Source of the DNA: Micromonospora sp. WMMD1128
GTDB taxonomy: Bacteria; Actinomycetota; Actinomycetes; Mycobacteriales; Micromonosporaceae
Length of the DNA: 64,000 nucleotides
Direction: 5' to 3'
NCBI RefSeq assembly: GCF_027497235.1
Contig: NZ_CP114902.1
Coordinates: forward strand, 4,924,001-4,988,000
Both the position numbers and the translations under genes were made by a program. Shown here piece after piece: positions 20,339 to 29,578 of the stretch; the first letter of the stretch is position 1; every line of letters begins with the position of its first letter. The notes under the pieces were generated by a model that saw only the letters and a list, made by a program, of their open reading frames with translations, was not told the origin of the DNA and did not search any database.

Positions 20339-20497
20339 GACTTCCTCCCGATTGTGCAACTGACTCGACGCGAGCCATTCTGCGCGCACCGTATGCCCTG
20401 TGCTGCCTGGACACAAACATTCGGTGGAAAAAACCCCTTGTGTCGCAACGGATTCGCCCCCACCGGCGGGCCGGTGGGGGCGAAATGGGGTCCGCGG

Positions 20498-21085
20498 TCA
20501 GGCGATCGAGGGCAGGAACGCCGGTCGGGTGGCCTCGTACGCGCCGATCTCCGCCTCGTGGCGGAGGGTGAGTCCAATGTCGTCCAAGCCCTCCATCAGA
20601 CGCCACCGGCTGTGGTCGTCGAGCGGGAAGGTCCAGGTGGCGTCACCGGCGTGGACCTCGCGGGCGGTGAGGTCGACCGTGATGGGAGTGGTCGGTTCGG
20701 ACTCCACCAGATCCCACAATTCCTCGACAGCTTTCAATTCCAGCTCCACCGGAAGGAGACCTTCCTTCAGGGCGTTGCCCCGGAAGATGTCACCGAAGCG
20801 GGGCGAGATCACCGCCCGGAAGCCCCAGTCCCGCAGCGCCCAGACGGCGTGCTCGCGGGACGAGCCGGTGCCGAACTCGGGACCGGCGACGAGAATCGAC
20901 GCTCCCGAATAGGCGGGGTTGTTGAGCACGAATGACGGGTCCTCCCGCCACGCGTTGAAGAGCCCGTCGGCGAAACCCGTCCGGGTCACCCGCTTGAGGT
21001 ACACCGCAGGGATGATCTGATCGGTGTCCACGTTGGACCGGCGCAGTGGCACGGCGGTGCCGGTGTGTGCGGTGAACTTGTCCAT
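20498..21085 (-). CDS. leuD: 3-isopropylmalate dehydratase small subunit
   Basis: 195 aa; with LeuC isomerises 2- to 3-isopropylmalate in leucine synthesis. [43 protein letters not shown] and [16 protein letters not shown] are the family signatures. ATG start; the gap to leuC is 13 bp, so the two form an operon. Confidence 0.98.
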   Translation of the reverse strand: MDKFTAHTGTAVPLRRSNVDTDQIIPAVYLKRVTRTGFADGLFNAWREDPSFVLNNPAYSGASILVAGPEFGTGSSREHAVWALRDWGFRAVISPRFGDIFRGNALKEGLLPVELELKAVEELWDLVESEPTTPITVDLTAREVHAGDATWTFPLDDHSRWRLMEGLDDIGLTLRHEAEIGAYEATRPAFLPSIA

Positions 21086-21098
21086 CTCGGCTGCCCTT

Positions 21099-22541
21099 CT
21101 ACAGGTCGGCGGGGGCGGCCAGCCGGCCGACCACGGCGGTGGCGGCGGCGACCGGCGGGGACACCAGATGGGTACGCCCGCCCCGGCCCTGGCGGCCCTC
21201 GAAGTTTCGGTTGGAGGTCGAGGCCGAGCGCTCACCCGGCTTCAGCGTGTCGGGGTTCATGCCGAGGCACATCGAGCAGCCGGCGAACCGCCACTCGGCG
21301 CCCGCGTCGGTGAACACCTGGTCCAGCCCTTCGATCTCGGCCGCCTCCCGGACCGCGGCGGAGCCGGGGACCACGAGCATGCGTACGCCGTCGGCGACCC
21401 GGCGACCGCGCAGCACGTCGGCGGCGGCCCGCAGGTCCTCCAGCCGCCCGTTGGTGCAGGAGCCGACGAAGACCACGTCCACGGCGAGGTCACGCAGCGG
21501 CGTGCCCGGGGTGAGGTCCATGTATTCCAGCGCCCGGCGGGCGGCGACCCGCTCCGGCTCGGTGAGGAACTCCTCCGGGTCCGGCACGGTCGCGCCCAGC
21601 GGCACGCCCTGACCGGGGTTGGTGCCCCAGGTGACGAACGGGGTGATCCGACTCGCGTCCAGCGTGACCTCGGTGTCGAACGTCGCCCCCTCGTCGGTGG
21701 GCAGCGTCCGCCAGTGTTCGAGCGCCGCGTCCCAGTCGGCGCCCTGGGGCGCGTTGGGCCGCCCCTTCAGGTACGCGAACGTGGTCTCGTCCGGCGCGAT
21801 CATGCCGGCCTTGGCGCCCCACTCGATGGACATGTTGGCGATCGTCATCCGCCCCTCCATGGAGAGGTCGCGGATCGCCTCACCCCGGTACTCGACGATG
21901 TGGCCGCGCCCGCCGCCGGTGCCCACCTGCGCGATCAGCGCGAGCACCAGGTCCTTGGCGGTGACGCCGGGCGCCAGCTCGCCGACGACGTTGACCGCCA
22001 TGGTCTTCGGCCGGGCCTGCGGCAGCGTCTGGGTGGCGAGCACGTGCTCGACCTCGCTGGTGCCGATGCCGAACGCGAGCGCGCCGAACGCGCCGTGGGT
22101 GGCGGTGTGCGAGTCGCCGCAGACGATCGTCATGCCCGGCTGGGTGAGACCGAGCTGCGGGCCGATGACGTGCACGATTCCCTGGTTCTCGTCGCCCAGC
22201 GGGTGCAGCCGTACGCCGAACTCGGCGCAGTTGCGGCGCAGCGTCTCGATCTGGGTGCGGGAGGTGGGGTCCGCGATCGTGAGCAGGTCGCCGCGTCGGG
22301 CGCGGAACGCCGGGTCGTCGTACCCGGTCGGGGTGTTGTGGTCCTCGGTCGCGATCGTCAGGTCGGTCCGGCGGACGCCGCGGCCGGCCAGGCGCAGGCC
22401 GTCGAACGCCTGCGGGCTGGTGACCTCGTGCAGCAGGTGCAGGTCGATGAAGAGCAGGTCCGGCTCGCCGTCGGCGGCGCGGACCACGTGTGCGTCCCAG
22501 ACCTTCTCGGCCAGGGTCCTCGGTTGAGTGACTCCCACCAT
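21099..22541 (-). CDS. leuC: 3-isopropylmalate dehydratase large subunit
   Basis: 480 aa, aconitase-like. The cluster ligands are [14 protein letters not shown] and [11 protein letters not shown], and [32 protein letters not shown] is conserved. The first gene of leuCD. A TAGGAT box (22548-22553) lies 6 nt upstream of the ATG with no Shine-Dalgarno, so it is probably leaderless, and its -35 region does not match consensus, which fits activator control by the divergent IclR protein. Confidence 0.98.
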   Translation of the reverse strand: MVGVTQPRTLAEKVWDAHVVRAADGEPDLLFIDLHLLHEVTSPQAFDGLRLAGRGVRRTDLTIATEDHNTPTGYDDPAFRARRGDLLTIADPTSRTQIETLRRNCAEFGVRLHPLGDENQGIVHVIGPQLGLTQPGMTIVCGDSHTATHGAFGALAFGIGTSEVEHVLATQTLPQARPKTMAVNVVGELAPGVTAKDLVLALIAQVGTGGGRGHIVEYRGEAIRDLSMEGRMTIANMSIEWGAKAGMIAPDETTFAYLKGRPNAPQGADWDAALEHWRTLPTDEGATFDTEVTLDASRITPFVTWGTNPGQGVPLGATVPDPEEFLTEPERVAARRALEYMDLTPGTPLRDLAVDVVFVGSCTNGRLEDLRAAADVLRGRRVADGVRMLVVPGSAAVREAAEIEGLDQVFTDAGAEWRFAGCSMCLGMNPDTLKPGERSASTSNRNFEGRQGRGGRTHLVSPPVAAATAVVGRLAAPADL

Positions 22542-22578
22542 CTGGACATCCTAAATTCTGGGAGGTAAATTTCGGCTT
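22542..22578. promoter_or_regulatory. divergent leuC / IclR-gene promoter and operator
   Basis: This 37-bp region carries TGGACA (22543-22548), 17 bp, TAAATT (22566-22571), then 7 nt to the IclR GTG. On the other strand TAGGAT (22548-22553) lies 6 nt from the leuC ATG. AAATT (22553-22557) and AATTT (22568-22572) form an inverted repeat across both promoters and are the probable regulator site. Confidence 0.65.
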
Positions 22579-23277
22579 GTGGGACACAGTATGAGCGGTG
22601 TCGGCGTTCTCGACAAGGCGGTGGTCATCCTGGCCGCCTGTGTCGACGGCGCCAGCCTGGCCGAACTCGTTGAACGCACCAAGCTGCCCCGAGCCACCGC
22701 ACACCGGTTGGCGCAGGCGCTGGAGATCCACCGGATGCTTGTCCGGGACACGCAGGGCCGATGGCGCCCGGGCCCACGCCTGGGCGAGCTGGCCAACGCG
22801 GCGCCGGACGTGCTGCTCACCGCGGCCGAGCCCCTGCTCTCCGCGCTGCGCGACGCCACCGGGGAGAGCGCCCAGCTCTACCTGCGCCGCGCCGACGAGC
22901 GCATCTGCGTGGCCGCCGCCGAGCGTGCCAGCGGCCTGCGGGACACCGTGCCCGTCGGCTCGGTGCTGCCGATGACGGCGGGTTCGGCGGCGCAGATCCT
23001 GCTCGCCTGGGAGCCACCGGAGGCGGTCATGCCGCTGCTCCCCCGGTCCAAGTTCACCGGCCGCACCCTCGCCGAGGTGCGCCGGCGCGGCTGGGCCCAG
23101 AGCGTGGCCGAGCGGGAGGCCGGTGTGGCGAGCGTCTCGGCCCCGATCCGGGACCGGACGGGCCGGGTGATCGCCGCGGTCAGCATCTCGGGCCCGATCG
23201 AGCGCCTCGGCCGCCGCCCCGGCGAACGCCACGCCATGGCCGTGGTCCGAGCCGGCCAACGCCTCTCCGGCCTCTGA
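22579..23277 (+). CDS. ndgR: IclR-family regulator of leuCD
   Basis: 232 aa. The N-terminal winged helix (SLAELVERTKLPRATAHRLAQAL, residues about 25-50) is followed by the IclR effector domain (residues about 75-230, LRDTVPVGSVLPMTAGSAAQ and SVSAPIRDRTGRVIAAVSISGP). The gene divergent from leuCD is NdgR in Streptomyces, AreB in S. clavuligerus and LtbR in Corynebacterium, regulators of leucine genes. GTG start preferred (7 nt after a TAAATT -10 box); ATG at 22591 is possible. Confidence 0.92.
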   Translation: MGHSMSGVGVLDKAVVILAACVDGASLAELVERTKLPRATAHRLAQALEIHRMLVRDTQGRWRPGPRLGELANAAPDVLLTAAEPLLSALRDATGESAQLYLRRADERICVAAAERASGLRDTVPVGSVLPMTAGSAAQILLAWEPPEAVMPLLPRSKFTGRTLAEVRRRGWAQSVAEREAGVASVSAPIRDRTGRVIAAVSISGPIERLGRRPGERHAMAVVRAGQRLSGL

Positions 23278-23313
23278 CCCGCCCACACCCCGCCCCACCC
23301 CCGCCTTCTCCCG

Positions 23314-23375
23314 CGTTGATCATGTAGTTGGCGGCAGTCAGGGAGATCAAAAATGCCGCCAACTTCATGATCAAC
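23314..23375. repeat. TTGATCATG palindromic element
   Basis: 22-bp arms (23315-23336 and 23354-23375, GTTGATCATGTAGTTGGCGGCA) pair with one mismatch around a 17-nt AT-richer loop. It follows the IclR gene and could end transcription in either direction. Confidence 0.85.
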
Positions 23376-23422
23376 ACGGCGGGGGGCGGGGCCCGGGGGG
23401 GGGTGGGGAGAGCGGGGGAGGC

Positions 23423-23457
23423 GGACGGCCCGCCTCGCGGAGCGAGACGGGCCGTCC
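23423..23457 (-). terminator. terminator after the distal tRNA-Glu
   Basis: A 16-bp stem (23423-23438 with 23442-23457, one mismatch, GGA loop), 6 nt after the tRNA 3' end on the minus strand. Confidence 0.75.
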
Positions 23458-23463
23458 GATACG

Positions 23464-23536
23464 TAGCCCCGACCGGATTCGAACCGGCGCTACCGCCTTG
23501 AGAGGGCGGCGTCCTGGGCCACTAGACGACGGGGCC
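23464..23536 (-). tRNA. tRNA-Glu (CTC), second copy
   Basis: 73 nt without encoded CCA. The acceptor GGCCCCG pairs with CGGGGCT (G-U at the first pair, as in other actinobacterial tRNA-Glu). Anticodon stem CCGCC/GGCGG with loop CTCTCAA gives anticodon CTC. The T arm GGTTCGAATCC is intact. Identical to the copy at 23685-23757. Confidence 0.96.
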
Positions 23537-23646
23537 AGGCACTTTTCCTGCTTCACCAACCCTCGCGGGCGGTGCGGCAGTAGTCTAGCGGCACCAGGTT
23601 CAGCGCCGCCGTGGGGGGTCACCCCCGGCACCACGGACAAACAGAA

Positions 23647-23675
23647 CAGCCCGCCCCGGAAAACGGGACGGGCTG
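23647..23675 (-). terminator. hairpin between the two tRNA-Glu genes
   Basis: A 12-bp stem with one mismatch (23647-23658 with 23664-23675) and AT-rich loop, 10 nt after the first tRNA-Glu. Confidence 0.6.
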
Positions 23676-23684
23676 ACGGTGCTG

Positions 23685-23757
23685 TAGCCCCGACCGGATT
23701 CGAACCGGCGCTACCGCCTTGAGAGGGCGGCGTCCTGGGCCACTAGACGACGGGGCC
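23685..23757 (-). tRNA. tRNA-Glu (CTC), first copy
   Basis: 73 nt, identical in sequence to the copy 221 bp away, same CTC anticodon and intact D, anticodon and T arms. Each copy is followed by its own hairpin. Confidence 0.96.
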
Positions 23758-23831
23758 AGAACTTTCGTGCACTCCGGCAGCGGCAACTGCCAGAATCCAG
23801 CGGCCGGGATCCTCACGAACCCGCGGCTGCG

Positions 23832-23903
23832 CTGGGGTACCAGGACTCGAACCTAGACTAACTGAACCAGAATCAGTCGGGCTGCCAATTACCCCATACC
23901 CCA
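23832..23903 (-). tRNA. tRNA-Gln (CTG)
   Basis: 72 nt. Acceptor TGGGGTA/TACCCCA with G73, anticodon stem ACTGA/TCAGT and loop TTCTGGT (anticodon CTG), T arm with GGTTCGAGTCC. First in the tRNA group; the Gln-Glu pairing here also occurs near gltX in M. tuberculosis, but gltX is absent from this window. Confidence 0.96.
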
Positions 23904-24011
23904 TTGGCCCCTTGCGGCGCCGGGAGTGAACTTTACCCTTCCCGTGCCGACAGGCCAAATCCAACCTCCCGAACCGCACCTGAGCTGCGAAAACGGGGCC
24001 ATCGGACCGGA

Positions 24012-24815
24012 TCAGGCGACCGGAACCACCGGGTTGCTGAGCTCCCCGATCCCCTCGATCCGCACCGTCACCGTATCCCCCTCGGTGAGCGGGCTAACCC
24101 CCGCCGGCGTGCCGGTGAGGACCACGTCGCCGGGAAGCAGCGTCATCACGTGAGAGATGTACGACACCAGGCCGGGCACGTCGAAGACCATGTCCTTGGT
24201 GCGGCCGAGCTGGCGTACCTCCATCTCCTCCGGGTTGCGACCCACCTCGCAGCGCACCTCCAGGTCACGGACGTCCAACCCGGTGGTGATCCACGGCCCG
24301 ATCGGGCAGAACGAGTCGAAGCCCTTGGCCCGGGTCCACTGCCCGTCCGAGCGCTGGAGATCCCGCGCGGTCACGTCGTTGGCGCAGGTGTAACCGAAGA
24401 TGGCCCGCTCGGCGGCGGCCCGGTCGGCGCGGCGCGCGCCGGGAGCGCCGATCACCACGGCGAGCTCCGCCTCGTGCTCGACCTGCTTCGAGAAGATCGG
24501 CAACCGGATCGCGTCCCGCGGGCCGATCACCGACGTGGACGGCTTGAGGAAGAGCAGCGGCTCCTTCGGCACCTCGCTGCCGTGCTCGGCGGCGTGCTCG
24601 GCATAGTTGCGGCCGACACACACCACCTTGCTGGGCAGGATCGGCGAGAGCAGCCGTACGTCGGAGAGCGCCCAGCGGGCGCCGGAGAACTGGATCTGCC
24701 CGAACGGGTGGCCCTCGATCTCGGCGATGGTCAGGCCCTGCGGCCCGGCCTCCATCTCGCCCTCGACGACCCCGAACGACATTCCCTTGGCATGAGCGAA
24801 ACGAGCGATACGCAC
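24012..24815 (-). CDS. fumarylacetoacetate hydrolase (FAH) family protein
   Basis: 267 aa. The FAH fold motifs are VVCVGRNYAEHAAEHG, LFLKPSTSVIGP, VEHEAELAVVIG (metal Glu residues), GYTCANDVTARDLQ and the C-terminal LPGDVVLTGTPAGVSPL. Related enzymes hydrolyse acylpyruvates or decarboxylate oxaloacetate; the true substrate is unknown. The orthologue lies at the same place (Rv2993c) in M. tuberculosis. A TAGATT box 6 nt before the GTG suggests a leaderless mRNA. Confidence 0.92.
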   Translation of the reverse strand: MRIARFAHAKGMSFGVVEGEMEAGPQGLTIAEIEGHPFGQIQFSGARWALSDVRLLSPILPSKVVCVGRNYAEHAAEHGSEVPKEPLLFLKPSTSVIGPRDAIRLPIFSKQVEHEAELAVVIGAPGARRADRAAAERAIFGYTCANDVTARDLQRSDGQWTRAKGFDSFCPIGPWITTGLDVRDLEVRCEVGRNPEEMEVRQLGRTKDMVFDVPGLVSYISHVMTLLPGDVVLTGTPAGVSPLTEGDTVTVRIEGIGELSNPVVPVA

Positions 24816-24991
24816 CCGGCCAATCTATCCCCGCCCGGCGGGCCGGCCGTCGGACACCGGCGGGTGACGCCCGGCACGATCGGAAAAGGGCGCGAGGGTA
24901 CGCCGGATCCCGCCGGCCCGGGCGGGAATGGCGGCTTCGTACCCGCCCGGCAGGCCCCGGCCCATAGCTTCGGGACCGGAGGTTCGTTGGT

Positions 24992-26479
24992 ATGCCTGCA
25001 TCGAGACGACACCACAGGACCCTGGCAGTGCTGGTGAACTGCCTCGGCGTCATCGCCGCCGTGCCGGCGCTGACCCCGGCGGCGCTCCGGGCGACCGCCG
25101 CGCCCGTCCCGTCGGCTCCACCACCGGCCGTGGTGGCCGCACCCGCCCGGCCCGCCGCGGCGGCCACCCCGATCCCGACCGGCGTGCCGGCGGTGCCCCC
25201 GGCGGTGCCGACCACCGGCCCGGCGCCGGTGCAACCGTCGATGCCGCCGGTGAGCGTGGCCGTCGGCGCGGCCGGCACCCCGGCGCCGGGTTACCGGATC
25301 GAGGTCCGCAACGCCGGTACGGGCATGGTCGAGACGATGGTCCGGCAGGAGATGCCGGGCGGCGCCCGGGCAACCACGGTTACCGGCGGCGGGCGGGCCA
25401 CCGGCACGGGCGGGGTGAGCGGCGGCGGCGCGATCGTCTGGCGACTGCGGCTGCCGGCGCGGAGCACCACCACGCTGCACACCGCGCTGGCGGTGACCGG
25501 TCCGGACACCGCGGTCACGGCTCCCGCCTGCGTCTACGGCACCGACGGCACCCGCCCGTACGACTGCGCCACGGCGACCTGGGTGGGCGCGGCCACGGCA
25601 CCGACCGCGCCACAAGCGGCGGCCCCGGCCTGGCGCCGCCCGCCGGTGCTGCTGGCCGCGCTCACCGCGTTGCTGGTGCTGGCCGGCGGGGCGATCTGGT
25701 GGGCGGTCCGGCGACGCCGGCAGCGCACCGGCCCGGCGACGGCCACCGCCGCCACGTCCGGCGCAGGCCCGACCGGCGCAGGCCCGACCGGCGCAGGCCC
25801 GACCGGCGCAGGCCCGACCGGCGCAGGCCCGACCGGCGCAGGCCCGACCGGCCCGACCGGCGCGGTCGGTGCCCGGGGCGGTCCGGCCGACCGGGGCACC
25901 GTCTACCCGCGCCCGGCGCTTCCCACGCCCGCGTCCCGCCGCCGTCGGCCGCCGGTCTGGGTGGCGGTGGGCCTGGCGGCGGCGGTGCTGGCCGGCGTGG
26001 TGGGCGCGGCGGCGTGGAGCGCCACGCAGCGGGTCTCGGCGATGGACACCACCAAACAGCCGACGAGCGGCGCGTGGGTGGGCAGCAGCGTCACCGGGAC
26101 GATGGGCGTGTCGCTGCGGGAGACCGCGTTCGAGTTCACCGTCTACCGGATGAGCTGCGGCACGGGTGTCGTGCCGACCGCTCCGGGCGGTGGGCGGCCC
26201 TGCCTGGCCACGGTGGGCGTGCGCAACGTCACGTCCGAGCAGCAGACGTGGCACGGGCAGTTGCAGCGCGCGTACCTGCCGAGCGGCAACTGGGTGGCCG
26301 CCGACGAGGACGCCACCCGGGTCGCGAACCTGGGCCGGGACGTGTTCGCCCAACCGGTGGCCGCCGGCCGGCGGGTGCTGCTGCCGCTCGTGTTCACCGT
26401 GCCCGGGACGCAACCGCCGAAGCAGTTGGAGCTGCGTAGCGGCGTGTTCTCCGCCGGTGTGCGGGTGGACGTGGACTGA
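24992..26479 (+). CDS. secreted/membrane protein with GAGPT repeats
   Basis: Not recognised; 495 aa. Signal-like N-terminus (LAVLVNCLGVIAAVPAL), a Pro/Ala/Val-rich stretch (residues 35-95), a small beta domain (YRIEVRNAGTGMVETMV), a membrane segment (residues about 217-238), six GAGPT repeats (residues about 257-286), and a second membrane segment (about 324-346). The C-terminal domain of about 140 aa (GVSLRETAFEFTVYRMSCG, VRNVTSEQQTWHGQLQ) resembles the DUF4352/telomeric-repeat-factor-2-like domains of actinobacterial surface proteins. Probably an envelope protein. Confidence 0.75.
   Translation: MPASRRHHRTLAVLVNCLGVIAAVPALTPAALRATAAPVPSAPPPAVVAAPARPAAAATPIPTGVPAVPPAVPTTGPAPVQPSMPPVSVAVGAAGTPAPGYRIEVRNAGTGMVETMVRQEMPGGARATTVTGGGRATGTGGVSGGGAIVWRLRLPARSTTTLHTALAVTGPDTAVTAPACVYGTDGTRPYDCATATWVGAATAPTAPQAAAPAWRRPPVLLAALTALLVLAGGAIWWAVRRRRQRTGPATATAATSGAGPTGAGPTGAGPTGAGPTGAGPTGAGPTGPTGAVGARGGPADRGTVYPRPALPTPASRRRRPPVWVAVGLAAAVLAGVVGAAAWSATQRVSAMDTTKQPTSGAWVGSSVTGTMGVSLRETAFEFTVYRMSCGTGVVPTAPGGGRPCLATVGVRNVTSEQQTWHGQLQRAYLPSGNWVAADEDATRVANLGRDVFAQPVAAGRRVLLPLVFTVPGTQPPKQLELRSGVFSAGVRVDVD
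25760..25849 (+). repeat. six 15-bp tandem repeats in frame
   Basis: GGCGCAGGCCCGACC repeats six times without change, encoding (GAGPT)6 in the linker between the two membrane segments of the host protein. Unit length is a multiple of three, so copy number can vary without frameshift. Confidence 0.95.
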
Positions 26480-26513
26480 TCGGGGGCCGGGCGGCGGTGC
26501 GTACCCTGGGTTC

Positions 26514-27392
26514 GTGACCGCCGCCCTCGCCCCCGCCGTGCTCGACGCGGCCGACTGGCGGGCCCGCCGGCGCGACCACGAGCGGCGGGCGGACGCCTGG
26601 CTGGCGCCGCACCTGGCCCGCCGCCGCACCGGCGGACGGCACCCGGTGGAGGACTTCCTCTTCACCTACTACTCGCACCGCCCGGCCCAGCTCCGCCGCT
26701 GGCATCCGGGCGCGGGCGTGACGCTGCGCGACGCCGACCCGGCGGAGTTCGGCCCGGACTACACCGCCGGCGCCGCCGGGCTCACCCTCGACACCGATCG
26801 GGTACGCGCACGTCGCGCCGAGTCGATCGGCTGGATCCGTACGCTGCTGGCCGCCACCGCCGGCCGGCCGGCGCAGTTCGGCTGCTTCGGCATGCACGAG
26901 TGGGCGATGGTCTACCGGCAGAACCAGGAGCAGGTGCGGCACAACGCCTGGCCGCTGCGGCTGGGTCCGGAGGCGACCGCGGCGGTGGTCGAGGAGCGGG
27001 GCGTCCGGTGCAGCCACTTCGACGCGTTCCGCTTCTTCACCGCGCCGGCCCGGCCGCTCAACGTGCTCCAGCCGACCCGGGAGCGCCAGCACGAGTTGGA
27101 GCAGCCGGGCTGTCTGCACGCCAATATGGACCTCTACAAGTGGTCGTACAAGCTCTCCCCGCTGGTGCCGTCGGAGCTGGTGGCGGACGCGTTCGCGCTG
27201 GCCCGGGAGATCCGGACCCTGGACATGCGGGCGAGCCCCTACGATCTGGCCGACCTGGGCCACCCGCCGGTGCGGGTGGAGACGCCGGAGGGCCGGGCCG
27301 AGTACGCCACCGCCCAGCGCGGGTTCGCCGAGCGGGCCGCCGTGTTGCGGGCCCGCCTGCTGGCCGCGCTGGACCGGTCCGATCAGACCTGA
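26514..27392 (+). CDS. conserved actinobacterial protein of unknown function
   Basis: 292 aa; soluble, with many Trp/His/Arg residues. Conserved-looking motifs are DFLFTYYSHRPAQLRRWHPG, FGCFGMHEWAMVYRQ, HFDAFRFFT, LEQPGCLHANMDLYKW and IRTLDMRASPYDL. As I recall, homologues are sometimes labelled 3-methyladenine DNA glycosylase, but I see no glycosylase active-site motif that supports it. TACCCT lies 6 nt before the GTG and no Shine-Dalgarno, so the mRNA is probably leaderless. Confidence 0.75.
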   Translation: MTAALAPAVLDAADWRARRRDHERRADAWLAPHLARRRTGGRHPVEDFLFTYYSHRPAQLRRWHPGAGVTLRDADPAEFGPDYTAGAAGLTLDTDRVRARRAESIGWIRTLLAATAGRPAQFGCFGMHEWAMVYRQNQEQVRHNAWPLRLGPEATAAVVEERGVRCSHFDAFRFFTAPARPLNVLQPTRERQHELEQPGCLHANMDLYKWSYKLSPLVPSELVADAFALAREIRTLDMRASPYDLADLGHPPVRVETPEGRAEYATAQRGFAERAAVLRARLLAALDRSDQT

Positions 27393-27465
27393 CGCCCGTC
27401 CGGCCGGACGCGCCGAGACCGAGCCGGCCGACCCCGCCGAGGCGGAGCCGGCCGGACGCGCGCGG

Positions 27466-28623
27466 TCAGCCGAGGGTGCAGACCGGCGTCGGCGGCGGGT
27501 TGGGGACCGCGCCGGTGGCCAGGAAGCCGAACGTCGCCTCGGCGCCCGGGGCGAGCGCGCCGTTGTAGCTCGCGCTGCGGGCGACCACCGCCGCCCCGGC
27601 CTGCGCCACCTGGGCGTTCCATGCCTGGTTGAGCTGCTGGTCGCCGGGGAACGAAAAGCGGACCACCCAGGACGGGATCGCCACCCCGCCGGTGTTGCGG
27701 ACGGTCACCTCGGCCTGGAAGCCGCCCGGCCACTGCCCCACGGTGCGCCAGGTGGCCGTGCAGCCGCCCATGGTGCGGGTCGGGGACGGGTAGTCGGTCG
27801 GGTGCGGTGGGCCGGTCGGGCTCCAGGTCGGTGACGGGGTGAGCGTGGGCGACGGGCTGTCGGTCGGGTTCGGCGGACCGGTGGGCGTCGGGCTCGGCCG
27901 GCGCAGCGCGGCGGTCAGCGCCGGATACCACCTGTCGGACATCTTCTGGTCACCGGCGGCGTTGGGGTGCACCCCGTCGTACGTGTCGGTGGCGGTGCTG
28001 AAGCCGGTCCACTGGTCCACCACCACGATCGGCGAGGCGGCGGTGGTCTTCCCCGCCGCCCAGCCGTCGATGGCGGCGTTGAGCGCGACGGTCCGCTGCC
28101 CGCACTCGGCGCAGCTCGCCGGGTTCATCGGGATGATCTTTGCGACCAGCACGGTGGTGGCCGGGTTGGCGGCCCGCATCTGGTCCACCAACTTCGAGTA
28201 CGCGGCCAGGATCGTGCTCGGCGCGATGTTGCTCCACACGTCGTTGGTGCCGAGGTGCATCAGCACCACGTCCGGGTGGGTGGCGGCGAGCCAGCCGGGC
28301 AGCAGGTTCTGGTTGGCGATGTTCGTCGCCAGGTAGCCGCCGTGGCCCTCGTTGTCGCCGTCGTAGGGCGTGCCGCAGCCCTGCGGGCCGAGCGTGCCGA
28401 CGAAGTCGACGTCGGTGTAGCCGGTGGACTGGAGGCGGTTCCAGAGCACGGCGCGCCAGCAGCCGGGCGATCCGGTGATGGAGTCGCCGAGCGGCATGAC
28501 ACGGATCGGGGCGACGGCCGCGGCGGCCGGCACGGTGGCAGAGGTGAGGGCGAGGCCGAGGCCGAGGACGGGCAGCAGCGCGGCGAGCGCGGTCAGCGCG
28601 GCGCGCAGGCGGTTTCGGGACAT
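27466..28623 (-). CDS. secreted SGNH esterase (CE3-like) with cellulose-binding CBM2
   Basis: 385 aa. Signal peptide (residues 1-36, ending PAAAAVA), SGNH hydrolase domain (about 38-240) with Ser in VMPLGDSITGS, Asn in MHLGTNDVWSN and the Asp-His pair in TYDGVHPNA, then a Pro/Thr/Ser linker (about 243-285). The CBM2 C-terminus (CTATWRTVGQWPGGFQAEVTVRN to PTPVCTLG) has the usual terminal Cys pair. Likely deacetylates xylan on cellulose-bound plant material. Upstream at 28687-28696 is a GAAGCGCTTC palindrome, a LacI-type operator candidate. Confidence 0.92.
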   Translation of the reverse strand: MSRNRLRAALTALAALLPVLGLGLALTSATVPAAAAVAPIRVMPLGDSITGSPGCWRAVLWNRLQSTGYTDVDFVGTLGPQGCGTPYDGDNEGHGGYLATNIANQNLLPGWLAATHPDVVLMHLGTNDVWSNIAPSTILAAYSKLVDQMRAANPATTVLVAKIIPMNPASCAECGQRTVALNAAIDGWAAGKTTAASPIVVVDQWTGFSTATDTYDGVHPNAAGDQKMSDRWYPALTAALRRPSPTPTGPPNPTDSPSPTLTPSPTWSPTGPPHPTDYPSPTRTMGGCTATWRTVGQWPGGFQAEVTVRNTGGVAIPSWVVRFSFPGDQQLNQAWNAQVAQAGAAVVARSASYNGALAPGAEATFGFLATGAVPNPPPTPVCTLG

Positions 28624-28686
28624 GCGGTGGGGACTCCTGTCACGTGACGGATCAACGGTGACGGCCCTGACGCTCCCGTACGCATT

Positions 28687-28696
28687 GAAGCGCTTC
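28687..28696. promoter_or_regulatory. candidate LacI-family operator
   Basis: A perfect GAAGCGCTTC palindrome 64 bp upstream of the esterase start. LacI-type sugar repressors of actinobacteria bind similar central-CG palindromes; the regulator is not in this window. Confidence 0.5.
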
Positions 28697-28764
28697 GACG
28701 CCCGCGACTCAACCCTCCGGGCGGCCCCGATGTCGGGTCCACTCGGGCGCGAGGATCGACACGG

Positions 28765-29190
<426 letters not shown>

Positions 29191-29199
29191 GCCCCGAGG

Positions 29200-29490
29200 C
29201 TAGCGTCCCGGACGGTGACTCGTGGTGGCGGTCGGGGTGGGACTGGCCCGTTCCTCGCCGGAGCCGGACGCCGCGTACGCGGCGGCGCCGACCAGCAGCA
29301 GGGCGATCACGGCGGCCTTGACGGCCACGCCCCGGATCGCGGCCCACGCGTTGCGCCGCGCGCCCGGCACGCTGGTCCGGACCGTCTGATAGTCCTTCCA
29401 GCCACGCTTGGCGCGGGCGTACGACGCGCCGACTCCGGCGCCGATGACCAGGCCCACCAGCAGGAGGGCCGCGATGACAGCTTGCTCCAC
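29200..29490 (-). CDS. small membrane protein of unknown function
   Basis: 96 aa with two membrane segments (AVIAALLLVGLVIGAGVGASY at the start; VAVKAAVIALLLVGAAAYAA at about 54-73), a basic loop with two conserved-looking Trp (KRGWKDYQTV, NAWAAIRG) and a Ser/Thr/Pro tail. Not recognised. GTG start with GGAGGTGG upstream. Only 9 bp from arfB, so perhaps cotranscribed. Confidence 0.7.
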   Translation of the reverse strand: MEQAVIAALLLVGLVIGAGVGASYARAKRGWKDYQTVRTSVPGARRNAWAAIRGVAVKAAVIALLLVGAAAYAASGSGEERASPTPTATTSHRPGR

Positions 29491-29578
29491 CTCCGCCAGT
29501 ATCCATACTCAGCGTAATATTTCCATGGTCCGATGCTCCCAGGCCGGATATCCGACAGTTCCGGCTTGTCGGCGCAGG

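Noticed and set aside
22542..22578. An attenuator or T-box before leuC.
   Set aside because: Only 37 bp lie upstream and the message appears leaderless; no room for a leader.
23376..23422. Long G-runs that might be a G-quadruplex or assembly fault.
   Set aside because: Only one strand-biased stretch between terminators; no gene affected and no way to judge its function.
26514..27392. 3-methyladenine DNA glycosylase label.
   Set aside because: I see no helix-hairpin-helix with catalytic Asp nor AAG-type fold motifs, so left as unknown.
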